Positions 31,729 to 40,139 of a stretch of DNA of 64,000 nucleotides are shown in pieces; the stretch's first letter is position 1; each line of letters opens with the position of its first letter. The stretch is taken from contig JADJXK010000002.1 in the NCBI GenBank assembly GCA_016710325.1, forward strand, positions 5,766,001 through 5,830,000, written 5' to 3'. This DNA comes from Candidatus Leptofilum proximum (GTDB lineage: Bacteria; Chloroflexota; Anaerolineae; Promineifilales; Promineifilaceae). Under the pieces are notes generated by a model, which saw only the letters and a program-made list of their open reading frames with translations, searched no databases and was not told the origin of the DNA. Made by a program: the position numbers and the translations under genes.

Positions 31729-32223
31729 ATGAAGGAAGGCAGCAAGTATTTCCCCTTGTACGCTTTTTTGCAGGAGCGCGCTGGCACGCCGATTACCCTT
31801 GGTTTGGCGGAAATTGAGCAGCTGTTGGGAACCAGCCTGCCGGACAGTGCCCGGACGCGCGTGGGCTGGTGGAGCAACCGCAGCCGGGGCGCGGTGCAGG
31901 CGGCGGCGTGGATGGATGCCGGGTATCATGTCGTGGCGGTGGATTTGGCGGCTGAAACGATTCGCTTTGAGAAGGCGCAGCTGACTTACACCGTGGTAAA
32001 GCAAGGGGATACGGTGCTGTGGAACGGCGGCATGATCAAGGCGATGCGGCAGCACATGGGGCTTTCGCAGGGTGAGCTGGCCAAAGAGCTGGGCGTGCGC
32101 CAGCAAACGATCAGCGAGTGGGAAAAGGGCGCCTATGCGCCCAGCCGGGCCACATCCAAACATCTGGCGCTGGTGGCCGAGCGGGCCGGTTTTGCTTACA
32201 AGGCGGGGGGCGGTCGGCCGTAA
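31729..32223 (+). CDS. XRE-family regulator with N-terminal DUF7662-like domain
   Basis: 164 residues. Residues 1-~78 (YFPLYAFLQERAGTPITL, EIEQLLGTSLPDSARTR, VGWWSNRSRGAVQAAAW, DAGYHVVAVDLAAETIRF) match the DUF7662 pattern, a small domain often found near or in DNA-binding proteins. Residues ~100-160 are a Cro/C1 helix-turn-helix: MRQHMGLSQGELAKELGVRQ with QTISEWEKGAYAPSR. No ribosome site precedes the ATG and a perfect -10 ends 7 nt away, so it is probably translated leaderless. Divergent from the Lrp-type gene. Target genes unknown. Confidence 0.82.
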   Translation: MKEGSKYFPLYAFLQERAGTPITLGLAEIEQLLGTSLPDSARTRVGWWSNRSRGAVQAAAWMDAGYHVVAVDLAAETIRFEKAQLTYTVVKQGDTVLWNGGMIKAMRQHMGLSQGELAKELGVRQQTISEWEKGAYAPSRATSKHLALVAERAGFAYKAGGGRP

Positions 32224-32242
32224 TTTCCCTCAAAATTCCCCA

Positions 32243-32271
32243 TTGACACAAATGACGATACCGTGTAAAAT
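32243..32271 (+). promoter_or_regulatory. Near-consensus sigma70 promoter
   Basis: TTGACA (32243-32248), exactly 17 bp, then TAAAAT (32266-32271). It points right toward the small gene at 32699, implying a ~420-nt leader, or toward an unannotated RNA or short ORF in 32280-32690. Confidence 0.7.
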
Positions 32272-32279
32272 GTCATCAT

Positions 32280-32698
32280 TGGTGCGGTAACGGCCGTACC
32301 ACCACAACCAGTCATTCCAACAAGACAGTTTTACTCAGAAAGCTTAATGTTGGCGGTGCAACTTGCCGTTTCCTTTTGGCTGCTTGTGGCTGCCTGGTCA
32401 GCTGCTTGGGAAGAGGGTGGCCGCCAAGGCGCTCTGGCAGTGGGGTCTGCTCACCTCGACGCTGCTGGAGGGAACGGCCGTTACCACACCATGTCCAGTA
32501 CATCAAATTTCTGAATTTGCGGAGTCCGCATCCTCAGATGCGGGCTGTTACGCCACTGCCTCGATATCCGATAAAAGATCCTGGGGCGAAACACTAGAAT
32601 CAGTTTGCAAAGCCATAGAGAACAGAGCGGGGAGAGCCGGGTTCTCAAAAATCTCTTTGTTCTCTGTGGCAAAATCATCATCACGGAGGAAGTGCCAG
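32280..32698 (+). other. Long leader or unassigned transcript region
   Basis: Between the promoter and the small gene. It holds an ORF of 55 codons at 32347-32514 (hydrophobic start MLAVQLAVSFWLLVAAWSAA, only a weak ribosome site), a hairpin CCGCATCctcaGATGCGG near 32527-32544, and a half repeat TTCTCTGTGGC near 32660. An alternative frame from 32363 runs through into the small gene but has no recognisable domain. I cannot say whether it is a leader, an ncRNA or a coding region. Confidence 0.35.
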
Positions 32699-32884
32699 AT
32701 GGGAAGTTACACATTGGATGAAGTGGTCAAGCGGTGGACGCGGGGCGACTTAACCACCGAGCAGGTGGTGGGGCAAACCCTGCTCATTATTCAAGACATC
32801 GCCCGGCGCGTGGGGACGCTGGAAAAGCTGCGGGAGGCGGAACGCAACGAGGGGAAGGTGGAGAAGAAGCCGCCGGAGGAGTAA
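32699..32884 (+). CDS. Small hypothetical protein (61 residues)
   Basis: Begins MGSYTLDEVVKRWTRGDLTT with a strong GGAGG ribosome site ending 9 nt before the ATG, and ends in a charged tail (EKLREAERNEGKVEKKPPEE). The middle is an amphipathic helix (TEQVVGQTLLIIQDIARRVG). No family recognised. The near-consensus promoter at 32243 could drive it and a strong terminator follows directly, which supports expression as a separate unit. The N-terminal half could be a small DNA- or protein-binding helix bundle. Confidence 0.6.
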   Translation: MGSYTLDEVVKRWTRGDLTTEQVVGQTLLIIQDIARRVGTLEKLREAERNEGKVEKKPPEE

Positions 32885-32887
32885 TCA

Positions 32888-32932
32888 AAAAGCGGCCCGG
32901 CATTTCGCGTTTGCCGGGCCGCTTTACGTTTA
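32888..32932. terminator. Bidirectional terminator hairpin
   Basis: AAAGCGGCCCGGCA and TGCCGGGCCGCTTT form a perfect 14-bp stem with a short loop, flanked by A- and T-rich tracts on both sides. It separates the small gene from the convergent kinase gene. Confidence 0.85.
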
Positions 32933-35900
32933 AGGAATGTCCTGGGCGCAGCGGAAGCCGATGTCTACGTCAAACGTGTTGGCAGAGACGACGTAGCGGC
33001 GGCTGGTGGTAAAAAACGCGCCGTTGCTGTTATCGAAGCTGCCGCCGCGGTAAATCTGGCTGGTGCCGGAGTCCAGGTTCACCGGGTTGGTTTCCGGGGA
33101 GTTGGCGTAGAAATTACCGTCAAAGCGGTCCAGCACCCACTCGTTGACGTTGCCGGCCATGTTAAACACGTTAAAGGGGCTGGCACCTTCGGGAAAGTCG
33201 TTCACGGGTTCGGTGTCCAGCGAATTGGCCGCCGAAAGGGCGGCATTAAACTCATTACCCCAAGGCCAGGTGAGGTTGTTGGGGCCGCTGGCGGCAAACT
33301 CCCATTGCGCCTCGGTGGGCAGCTGCTTACCGGCCCACTCGCAGTAGGTTTGGGCCTGGTTCCAGGTGACGCCCATCACCGGATAGTTAGCAAAAGCCGG
33401 ATCATCGCGGTAACCGGCGCGGCGGAAGGAGTTGCGAATGTTGGTCTGGGTACAGCCGCCTTCGGCCACGCAGGCCAGATATTCCGAATTGCTTACCTCA
33501 AACTGGTCAATGAAGTAGGCGTCGAGCGTGACGGGATGCTCGGGCCGCTCATTGGGTTCGCCTGTTTCCGAGCCCATGAGGAAACTGCCGCCGGGGATAA
33601 AAATCATGCCGTCGGGGGGAATCACGTTGGTGGGTTCCGGTGTAGGGGATGTTTCTACGGTGGCCGTGGGCTCCTCTACTACTTCGGCAGTGGCGGTGGG
33701 TTCGGCAACGGCCGTTGTGGCGGTTGGCTCAAGGGTTTCGGCAACCTCTGGCTCACTGGTTTCTGCGGCGACGGCCGTTGGCTCCGCCTCTGGTGTTTCG
33801 TTGCCAGCCTGGGCAATAGTGTCATCCAGTGCCAGCACGGTGAGTTCATCGTAATGAATGTGGGCCCGGCTTTCGTCGAAGGTTTCTACGTAGAAGCCAA
33901 AATCGCCATTGCTATAACTGCTGTCGTTGAGGCTGGTGATGATACGGCCGTTGACAAAAAAGGAAAACTCACTGCCGCTGGCGTCTACCCGCAAACTGTC
34001 GGCGGTGTCTGCCGAACTGCCGCGCAGCCCCTCCACCGTGCCGCTGGTCAGCGTTTCCAGGCCCTCGTTACTGGCTTTAAGCACGGCCCATTGGCCAGAT
34101 CGAGGCGCCACGGTGAAGGCGTAAAACTGCCGGTCATCTACCTGGCGCAGCAGCAGCCCGTAGCGGTATTCACCTGTTTCAGTTTCGACAATGTCGGTGA
34201 AGATACGCGATTCCAGGCTGACGTTATCCGCCTCGGTGCCAAAAACGGCCGTGGCCACCTGGTTTTGCCCCGTTGCTTCCACGTGATAGTAGTCTGGCGG
34301 ATGATAGCCGCGCCAGGCGGTGTCTTCTTTTAGATCTGGCCAGCCGCTTTCCGGGTCGCTGAAATCATCGACCAGCACGATGGCATCATCCGGCACCACT
34401 TCCACCTCCGAGGCGGCGCAGCGCACCCCGGTGGAAGCAATCATTGTAGGCAGATTGGGATCGCCTTGCAGACGGTAGGCCATGTCCTTCAAAAAGTCGA
34501 AGGCGCCGCCGCGAGCTACTTCCTGCCCTTCTGGCACGTCGGCATATGGCTCATAGACCCATTCCCAGACGTTGCCCGCCATGTCGAAAACGCCAAAGCT
34601 GCTGCGGTTGGGCGGCAGGCTGCCGGTGGGGTAGGTGTCATTTCCGGGCAAATTGACGGCCGTCTGGCTGTCGCCCCAGGGGAAGAGCAGCCCTTGCTCG
34701 CCGCGTGCCGCCACTTCCCATTCAGCTTCGGTGGGCAGCCGTTTGTTTTGCCATTCGCAGTAATCGTTGGCGTTATCCCACGTTAGACCACGCACGGGAT
34801 GATCATCTTTGCCCGCCGGGATCTGGCCATTTTCCCAACTGTTGGGCGGCTCCATTTCATTCTCGGCCAGGAAGACGGCGTACTCTCTGTTGGTCACTTC
34901 AAAACGGTCCAGCCAGTAAGTCTCCAGAGCAACTTCGTGCGGAGCAGCATATTGGCTGCCCGCTAAATCGGCTCCCACGGTGTAGCTGCCGCCCGGAATT
35001 TGCACCATACCGGCCGATGTGGGCAGGTCCGGGGCAAGCCACAAAAAGTAAACGGCCGCAGCCAGGACCAGCAGTCCCACTAACCCCAACGCCCACGGCA
35101 GCCAGGCTCGGGAAGCCTGGGCCTGCGGCTGCTCTGGCCTGACGCGGGCTTCGGTGACCGGCTCCGGCTTCAACAGCACCGTTTTGGTCAGGGGCTGAGG
35201 TTCCTTGTCTTCGGCTTCTGGTTCCGCGGTGCGCCGGGGACCATTTACTTTAGCGGGTTGTTCGGTTACTTTGGGTGGGTTGGTGTAGTTCAGGGTGTCT
35301 GGGCTGGCGGTCATCATCTGGCGACCCACTTCGCGCAGAGCCATAGACATCTCAACAGCGGAGCCAAAGCGGTCTTTCGGATCCTTGGCCAGCGCCTTTT
35401 GCAGCACCGCGCCGAACATCTCGGGCAAATTGCTGTTGAAGAGGCGAATATCCGGCAGCGGTTCGTTGACGTGTTTCATCATCACCGTCAGGGCCGATTG
35501 GCCTTCAAACGGCGGACGACCGCAGGCCATTTCATACAGCATCACGCCCAGCGAGTAGATATCAGCGCGGTGATCAACTTCGTCGCCGACGACCTGTTCT
35601 GGGGCCATGTAAGCGGCCGTACCGATGGTGGCGCCGGTGGCCGTGTGCACGTGCCCGCCACCCACCAGCTTGGCAATGCCAAAATCAAGCAAGATGGGCT
35701 GCCCCAGCAGGTTGATAATCACGTTAGACGGCTTCAGATCGCGGTGCACCATGTTGCGCTCATGGGCATAGGCTACCGCTTCACACAACGGCACCATGAT
35801 CTGGATAGCTTCTTCCAGCGGCAGACGCAGCCCGGCATCTTTCAGGTCTTTCAGCCGTTTATCCAGCGGATTTCCGGCGATGTACTCAAAAACGATGTAG

Positions 35901-36169
35901 TAGACCTTGCCTTCGTGATTGAAGTCGTGCACCAGCATGATGTTGGGGTGGCGCAGACGGGCCACGGCGGCGGCTTCTTGCTCAAACCGTTTCACAAACT
36001 CCGGGTGTTCGGAAAGGTGTGGATGGATTATTTTGATGGCAACGGTGCGCTGCAGGTTCGGATCCGTGGCTCTGTAGACGGACGACATACCGCCACGTCC
36101 GAGCAGCGATTCAATTATGTAGCGGCCACCAATAGTGCGCCCGGTCCAGGTTGGTTGCGAATCACTCAT
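32930..36169 (-). CDS. Transmembrane Ser/Thr kinase with two formylglycine-enzyme-like domains
   Basis: 1079 residues. Cytoplasmic Hanks-type kinase at 17-275: glycine loop LLGRGGMSSVY, Lys46, HRDLKPSNV (142-150), DFG (162-164), APEQVVGDE activation end. A Pro/Glu-rich linker precedes one TM helix (about 358-378). Outside are a first SUMF1/FGE-type domain (386-590; IPGGSYTVGA, LPTEAEWEVAARG, FDMAGNVWEW), a jelly-roll/LamG-like domain (600-782; DDFSDPESGWP start), a Thr/Glu/Ala-rich linker (785-850) and a second FGE-type domain (852-1079; IPGGSFLMGSETG, LPTEAQWEFA, FNMAGNVNEW). The catalytic Cys pair of true FGE is not evident, so these are probably binding domains. It is followed downstream by a strong terminator; the next kinase lies upstream. 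Confidence 0.92.
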   Translation of the reverse strand: MSDSQPTWTGRTIGGRYIIESLLGRGGMSSVYRATDPNLQRTVAIKIIHPHLSEHPEFVKRFEQEAAAVARLRHPNIMLVHDFNHEGKVYYIVFEYIAGNPLDKRLKDLKDAGLRLPLEEAIQIMVPLCEAVAYAHERNMVHRDLKPSNVIINLLGQPILLDFGIAKLVGGGHVHTATGATIGTAAYMAPEQVVGDEVDHRADIYSLGVMLYEMACGRPPFEGQSALTVMMKHVNEPLPDIRLFNSNLPEMFGAVLQKALAKDPKDRFGSAVEMSMALREVGRQMMTASPDTLNYTNPPKVTEQPAKVNGPRRTAEPEAEDKEPQPLTKTVLLKPEPVTEARVRPEQPQAQASRAWLPWALGLVGLLVLAAAVYFLWLAPDLPTSAGMVQIPGGSYTVGADLAGSQYAAPHEVALETYWLDRFEVTNREYAVFLAENEMEPPNSWENGQIPAGKDDHPVRGLTWDNANDYCEWQNKRLPTEAEWEVAARGEQGLLFPWGDSQTAVNLPGNDTYPTGSLPPNRSSFGVFDMAGNVWEWVYEPYADVPEGQEVARGGAFDFLKDMAYRLQGDPNLPTMIASTGVRCAASEVEVVPDDAIVLVDDFSDPESGWPDLKEDTAWRGYHPPDYYHVEATGQNQVATAVFGTEADNVSLESRIFTDIVETETGEYRYGLLLRQVDDRQFYAFTVAPRSGQWAVLKASNEGLETLTSGTVEGLRGSSADTADSLRVDASGSEFSFFVNGRIITSLNDSSYSNGDFGFYVETFDESRAHIHYDELTVLALDDTIAQAGNETPEAEPTAVAAETSEPEVAETLEPTATTAVAEPTATAEVVEEPTATVETSPTPEPTNVIPPDGMIFIPGGSFLMGSETGEPNERPEHPVTLDAYFIDQFEVSNSEYLACVAEGGCTQTNIRNSFRRAGYRDDPAFANYPVMGVTWNQAQTYCEWAGKQLPTEAQWEFAASGPNNLTWPWGNEFNAALSAANSLDTEPVNDFPEGASPFNVFNMAGNVNEWVLDRFDGNFYANSPETNPVNLDSGTSQIYRGGSFDNSNGAFFTTSRRYVVSANTFDVDIGFRCAQDIP

Positions 36170-36193
36170 TTTGATTCTCCACGAGGTGTTTAC

Positions 36194-36238
36194 TCACAAA
36201 TTGGGTACCCACAAATTGGATACCCACAAGAAGGGTAC
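36194..36238. repeat. Three 15-bp tandem repeats between the kinase genes
   Basis: TCACAAATTGGGTAC, CCACAAATTGGATAC and CCACAAGAAGGGTAC stand in tandem between the stop of the upstream kinase and the start of the downstream one. They could be regulator sites or part of the ribosome-binding region. Confidence 0.7.
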
Positions 36239-38578
36239 TTATTCTGCACAGTCAGGGGCAGGCACAAATAGATCTGCGCTGACAGTCTGGCCATCGACGA
36301 TGACGCTGCCGGTGCCAATCACGACCCCGCCACTGCTGGTTACTGCAAAGGTGATGTTATCATTTTCCGCTGTTCCTACCAGTTCGCCTTGCCAATAATA
36401 GGCAAACGTTCCGCTGACGCCCTGGGCACGCATGTAGATTTGCTGTGTCCAGCCGCTGGCGGTGCAGACCTCGGTGCCAGGCAGGGGATAGATATCCAGG
36501 GTGAAGCTGCCGCTGCTGGGGGTAACGGCCGTTACATTTCCAGCAGCTGGTGCAGTGCGAATGGGCAGCTCGGCCACATTACCGCTCCAGGTGAACAGTT
36601 CGGCAAAGACAAAGCCAGCATTGCCTTCTTCGTCCTGCACGTATAGCCAGTTGTTGTTCGCCGAGCGGGCCAGTACGGAGACCATTTCATCGGCCATCAC
36701 CACACCAATCTCGCTGGCTTCGGCATCGGCCTGGGCGAAGAGGGCGGCATTGGCCGTGGCCACGGCCATATCTTCGGGCATGGCGGTGACGTTGGCTGTT
36801 GCGGCGGCTGTGGGAACTGAAGTGCGGCTGGGCACGGCCGTTTCCGTTGGCCGCGGCGTTTGGGTGAGAACGGCCGTTGTCGTGGCGCTGGGTTCGGCGG
36901 TAGCCACGGTTGTGCTGGCGACAGCGGCGGCAAGGGCAGTAGGGGAAACGGTGACGGCCGTTGCGCTGCCACCGTCGTTGTTGAGCCAGTTGAACACGAA
37001 GGTCACAACGAGGAGCACCGCTGCCAGCCCAGCCAGGCTAAGCAGCACCGGCTTGCTCCAGCCGCGCCGCTCCTGCTCGTGAATCATGGCCTGGGCCGCG
37101 GCAACCACATCTTGCGTGTCGGGGTAGTTCCTGTCTATGGCAGTGATTTGGGTCCAGCGAGCCAGCACTTGTTCCGGATTTTTGTGGGCCAGGGCGGCAA
37201 TTGCTTCGCCGTACAGGTGGGCCGAAATGCCCTCGTTGGCGCGTTTCACTACCGCCAGCCGGTCAGGAAAAATGAACGTGCCGCGCCGCTGCTCGATGGC
37301 TTGCCATCGGGCTAGCGCTGCCTGGTAATCTCGTTTGTCCAGGGCGTCCAGCGCTTCTTCGTACAGTGTGTTGAGCCGCGCCTGCAGTGAAAGCGTGTCC
37401 AGCCCGGCGCGGGCGCCAGCTTCCAGCTGGTCTAGTTTGTCGTGGTTGATGTCGCGCTCACGCAGAGATTTTACGGCCGTTAAACTCTCCGAATAATCGG
37501 CGGCATTCAGGGCTTGCTCGGCACGCTGTACCAGCTGTTTGATGGCCTGTTGCCGCAGCTGCTGCACTGGCTGCGCCTGGAAGTCCGGGTCGGCGCGGTG
37601 CAGCTCGCCCAGCCGGTCCAGGCAGCGAGCAAAGTCCCGCTCGCGGAACAGCCCCTGAGCGTGCTGCCACATGTCGGTGAGCGGATCGGTGGGGTGAGGC
37701 GTCTGGGTGTCGGTGGGTGATTGCAGCTGGTGGGCGGCCGTTTTCAGCGCGGTGGCCATCTCTAGAGCGGTCTGGAAGCGCTGTTCAGGATTTTTGGAGA
37801 GGGCACGCTCCAGGATATGGACCAGCGCGCTGGGCGTGTTGGCTTCAACGGTTTGAATGTCCGGCACCGGATCGTTGATCTGCTTAAACATCACCTGGTA
37901 GGTGGAATCGCCCTGGTAGGGCGTTGACCCACTGAGCATTTCATACATCATGATGCCCAAAGAGTAGATGTCGGAGCGGTGGTCGGCGTGTTCGCCGCGC
38001 ACCTGCTCTGGAGACATGTAAGCGGCCGTTCCCAACGAGGAACCGGTGGCACCTGCCGAACGGCCGCCGACAATCTTGGCGATGCCAAAGTCCATCAGCA
38101 CCGGTTCGTTGAGCAGCGTAATCATCACGTTGGCCGGTTTGAGGTCGCGGTGAATCATGTGCCGCTGGTGGGCATAGTCTACGGCCTCGCAGATGGTTGT
38201 GAGGAGGTGAACAGCCTCGGCCAGCGGCAGGCGAATGCCCGCAGCCTTGAGTGATTCCAGCCGTTTGGCCAGGGTTTCGCCGGGCACGTACTCCATCACC
38301 ATGAAGTACACCTCACCCTCGTGGTTGAAGTCGTGCACCTGGACGATGTTGGTGTGGCGCAGTTGGGCGATAACGGTCGCTTCCTGCTCAAACCGCTCGA
38401 TAAATTCTTTGTTCTCTGACAAGTGCTGGTGGATGATCTTAACCGCAACTTTGCGCCGCAAATTCCGGTCGTTGGCACGATAAACCGACGACATGCCGCC
38501 GCGTCCTAAAATTGATTCAATTTCGTACCGCCCCCCAAGGGTACGGCCGATCCAGCTAGGTCCAATGGTTGCCATCAT
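36239..38578 (-). CDS. Transmembrane Ser/Thr protein kinase with SH3-like and C-terminal sensor domains
   Basis: 779 residues. Hanks-type kinase at ~17-275: ILGRGGMSSVYRA, K47, MIHRDLKPANVMI, LMDFGIAKI, MSPEQVRGEHADH. Residues ~300-500 are helical, TPR-like (paired FRERDFARCLDRL, NAADYSESLTAV, KRDYQAALARWQA). One TM helix at about 510-531 (LLSLAGLAAVLLVVTFVFNW), then a Thr/Ala-rich linker, an SH3-like domain (605-665; ASEIGVVMADEMVSVLARS, NNWLYVQDEEGNAGFV) and a final beta-rich domain (690-779). The outer part probably senses a cell-wall or small ligand. The kinase half is highly similar to that of the downstream gene, so the two are paralogues in one operon. Confidence 0.91.
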   Translation of the reverse strand: MMATIGPSWIGRTLGGRYEIESILGRGGMSSVYRANDRNLRRKVAVKIIHQHLSENKEFIERFEQEATVIAQLRHTNIVQVHDFNHEGEVYFMVMEYVPGETLAKRLESLKAAGIRLPLAEAVHLLTTICEAVDYAHQRHMIHRDLKPANVMITLLNEPVLMDFGIAKIVGGRSAGATGSSLGTAAYMSPEQVRGEHADHRSDIYSLGIMMYEMLSGSTPYQGDSTYQVMFKQINDPVPDIQTVEANTPSALVHILERALSKNPEQRFQTALEMATALKTAAHQLQSPTDTQTPHPTDPLTDMWQHAQGLFRERDFARCLDRLGELHRADPDFQAQPVQQLRQQAIKQLVQRAEQALNAADYSESLTAVKSLRERDINHDKLDQLEAGARAGLDTLSLQARLNTLYEEALDALDKRDYQAALARWQAIEQRRGTFIFPDRLAVVKRANEGISAHLYGEAIAALAHKNPEQVLARWTQITAIDRNYPDTQDVVAAAQAMIHEQERRGWSKPVLLSLAGLAAVLLVVTFVFNWLNNDGGSATAVTVSPTALAAAVASTTVATAEPSATTTAVLTQTPRPTETAVPSRTSVPTAAATANVTAMPEDMAVATANAALFAQADAEASEIGVVMADEMVSVLARSANNNWLYVQDEEGNAGFVFAELFTWSGNVAELPIRTAPAAGNVTAVTPSSGSFTLDIYPLPGTEVCTASGWTQQIYMRAQGVSGTFAYYWQGELVGTAENDNITFAVTSSGGVVIGTGSVIVDGQTVSADLFVPAPDCAE

Positions 38579-38762
38579 AACAATAAACGAAGTGATACAT
38601 CTTTATCAGTGAGAATTTATGCCATGGACGGTAAACGATGAATAGACGCAAGGTTATTATGGCATATTCAATAACACAGTTCCACATTTTAGACGAGGTT
38701 AGGACGGATGACTGTAAAATGTGCGCTAAAACTGGCCCGATTTTGTGTAAACCAGATTAAGC

Positions 38763-38868
38763 AAAAGCGGAAAAGTTTTGAAATGAGGAAAGCTCGATTC
38801 GACCGCTTTTACTCAAGTAATTGGCAGATTTAGCGCGAATCTATTTTGAAAAACTTTCTGCCAATTAC
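38763..38868. other. Two stem-loops in a 341-bp intergenic region
   Basis: No gene is seen in 38579-38919. AAAAGCGG (38763-38770) pairs with CCGCTTTT (38803-38810), and GTAATTGGCAGA (38817-38828) pairs perfectly with TCTGCCAATTAC (38857-38868). The region is AT-rich and lies between the deacetylase stop and the kinase start; it may be a 5' leader of the kinase operon or a small RNA. Confidence 0.5.
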
Positions 38869-38919
38869 CAAAGCAGCCAAAAAACGAGTCGTCTTTAAAA
38901 AATTGCTGGGGCTTTCAAG

Positions 38920-39990
38920 TTAGTGGTGATTGTCGTCGGTTTGGCTGGTTTGCAGCCCGGTGAGAAACGCGGCGACGTGTTGGCCTAATGTGTCTAGACG
39001 GTAGCCGCCTTCCTGGATAACGGCCGTTGGCAAACCCAGGCTGCCAATCTGCCGACCGATCTCAAAAAAGTCGTCTGTTTCAAGCAGGAACGTGCCGGTA
39101 GGGTCGCCCTGACCAGTATCGACGCCCAGGGAAACGAGCAGCGTGTCGGGGACAAAGGCACGGATGTGGGTGAGGGCCTTGATAAGCGCGGAGAGATAGG
39201 CATGCCCCTTTGTGCCGGGGGGCAGCGGCAGGTTATGGTTAAAACCATAGCCGGAGCCATAGCCGTACTCGTCGGCAAAACCCCAGTAGTAGGGATATTC
39301 GTAGCGGGGATCAGCGTGTAGGGAAACAAAGAGGACGTCGGAACGGCCGTAAAAAATCTCCTGCGTGCCGTTGCCGTGATGGTAATCTATGTCCAGAATG
39401 GCCACGCGCTGTCCTTGCTGCACCAGCCAGTTGGCGGCGATGGCCGTGTTGTTCAGGTAGCAGAAGCCACCAAACTGCTCGGCGGCGGCGTGGTGGCCGG
39501 GCGGGCGGCAGAGGGCGTATACGGCCTTTGGCGAATTGGCTGCCTGACTGGCCAGGAGAAGGGCGGCGGCGGAAACGGCCGTTTGCACACTCCAATACGC
39601 GGCGTCCCAGGTATGGGCAAAGATGGGTGACGAGGTGTCGAAGCAGTAAAACCCCAGCTGGCCAAAAACGGAGTAATGATGCCGTTTAGAGCGCGGCCGT
39701 AAGCTGAACGTCTCGGGAATAGCTACCTCGCGCCCCATTTCCAGCTTCATCTGCTCGTAGGCGTTTTGCAGCAGGTTGATCATCTCGTGGGCGTGCACAT
39801 CCTGGATGGGCGACAGGCCGAAGTCGCCGGGGTGGGTGATCGGGCCAAGATTGGCGACCTGGATGGCGTCGTGCAAAGTTTGCCCCCGGACGGCCACCTC
39901 TGCGTAGTAGCGATTCCACTGCGCATCGTCTGGCCGGTGAATTGTGGCGGGATCGTGTTCGATGTGCCCCGGATAGAAAAAGGTGTGCAT
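38920..39990 (-). CDS. Histone deacetylase-family amidohydrolase (acetylpolyamine amidohydrolase/AcuC-like)
   Basis: Zn-dependent arginase/deacetylase fold, 356 residues from ATG 39990; the frame upstream to 40107 is unsupported. HPGDFGLSPIQDVHAHEMI, CRPPGHHAAAEQFGGFCYLN (His pair), AILDIDYHHGNGTQEIFYGR (metal ligands Asp and His), FVSLHADPRYEYPYYWGFAD and VSLGVDTGQGDPTGTF are visible. The Tyr/Gly-rich loop after HADP is seen in acetylpolyamine and related bacterial enzymes. It could deacetylate N-acetylputrescine or N-acetylspermidine and so feed the polyamine cluster, but it is separated from it by 7 kb. Confidence 0.88.
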   Translation of the reverse strand: MHTFFYPGHIEHDPATIHRPDDAQWNRYYAEVAVRGQTLHDAIQVANLGPITHPGDFGLSPIQDVHAHEMINLLQNAYEQMKLEMGREVAIPETFSLRPRSKRHHYSVFGQLGFYCFDTSSPIFAHTWDAAYWSVQTAVSAAALLLASQAANSPKAVYALCRPPGHHAAAEQFGGFCYLNNTAIAANWLVQQGQRVAILDIDYHHGNGTQEIFYGRSDVLFVSLHADPRYEYPYYWGFADEYGYGSGYGFNHNLPLPPGTKGHAYLSALIKALTHIRAFVPDTLLVSLGVDTGQGDPTGTFLLETDDFFEIGRQIGSLGLPTAVIQEGGYRLDTLGQHVAAFLTGLQTSQTDDNHH

Positions 39991-40068
39991 GGGCTTTATT
40001 ATGCCAGTATCTGGGCCAGGCGAAAAGGATTTGAGGGAAGATATGGATATATTCTCAAAAAAGAGAAG

Positions 40069-40094
40069 AGGGAGAGGGGCCGCAACCCTCTCCC
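40069..40094. terminator. GC-rich hairpin GGGAGAGG/CCTCTCCC
   Basis: GGGAGAGGGGCCGCAACCCT with CTCCC forms a strong stem upstream of the deacetylase gene. It belongs to the widespread CCCTCTCCC repeat type also seen at 41500-41575. A terminator role is uncertain. Confidence 0.45.
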
Positions 40095-40139
40095 AATTCG
40101 TGTGCAAACTTAACCATAGAGGAGAAAAGGAGGAAAGAA

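Noticed and set aside
32363..32884. 173-codon TTG-started frame covering the small gene
   Set aside because: Only the last 61 codons have a ribosome site; the front crosses a hairpin and a repeat and shows no domain.
32930..36169. True formylglycine-generating enzyme activity
   Set aside because: The fold is present twice but I cannot find the catalytic cysteine pair, and no sulfatase is nearby.
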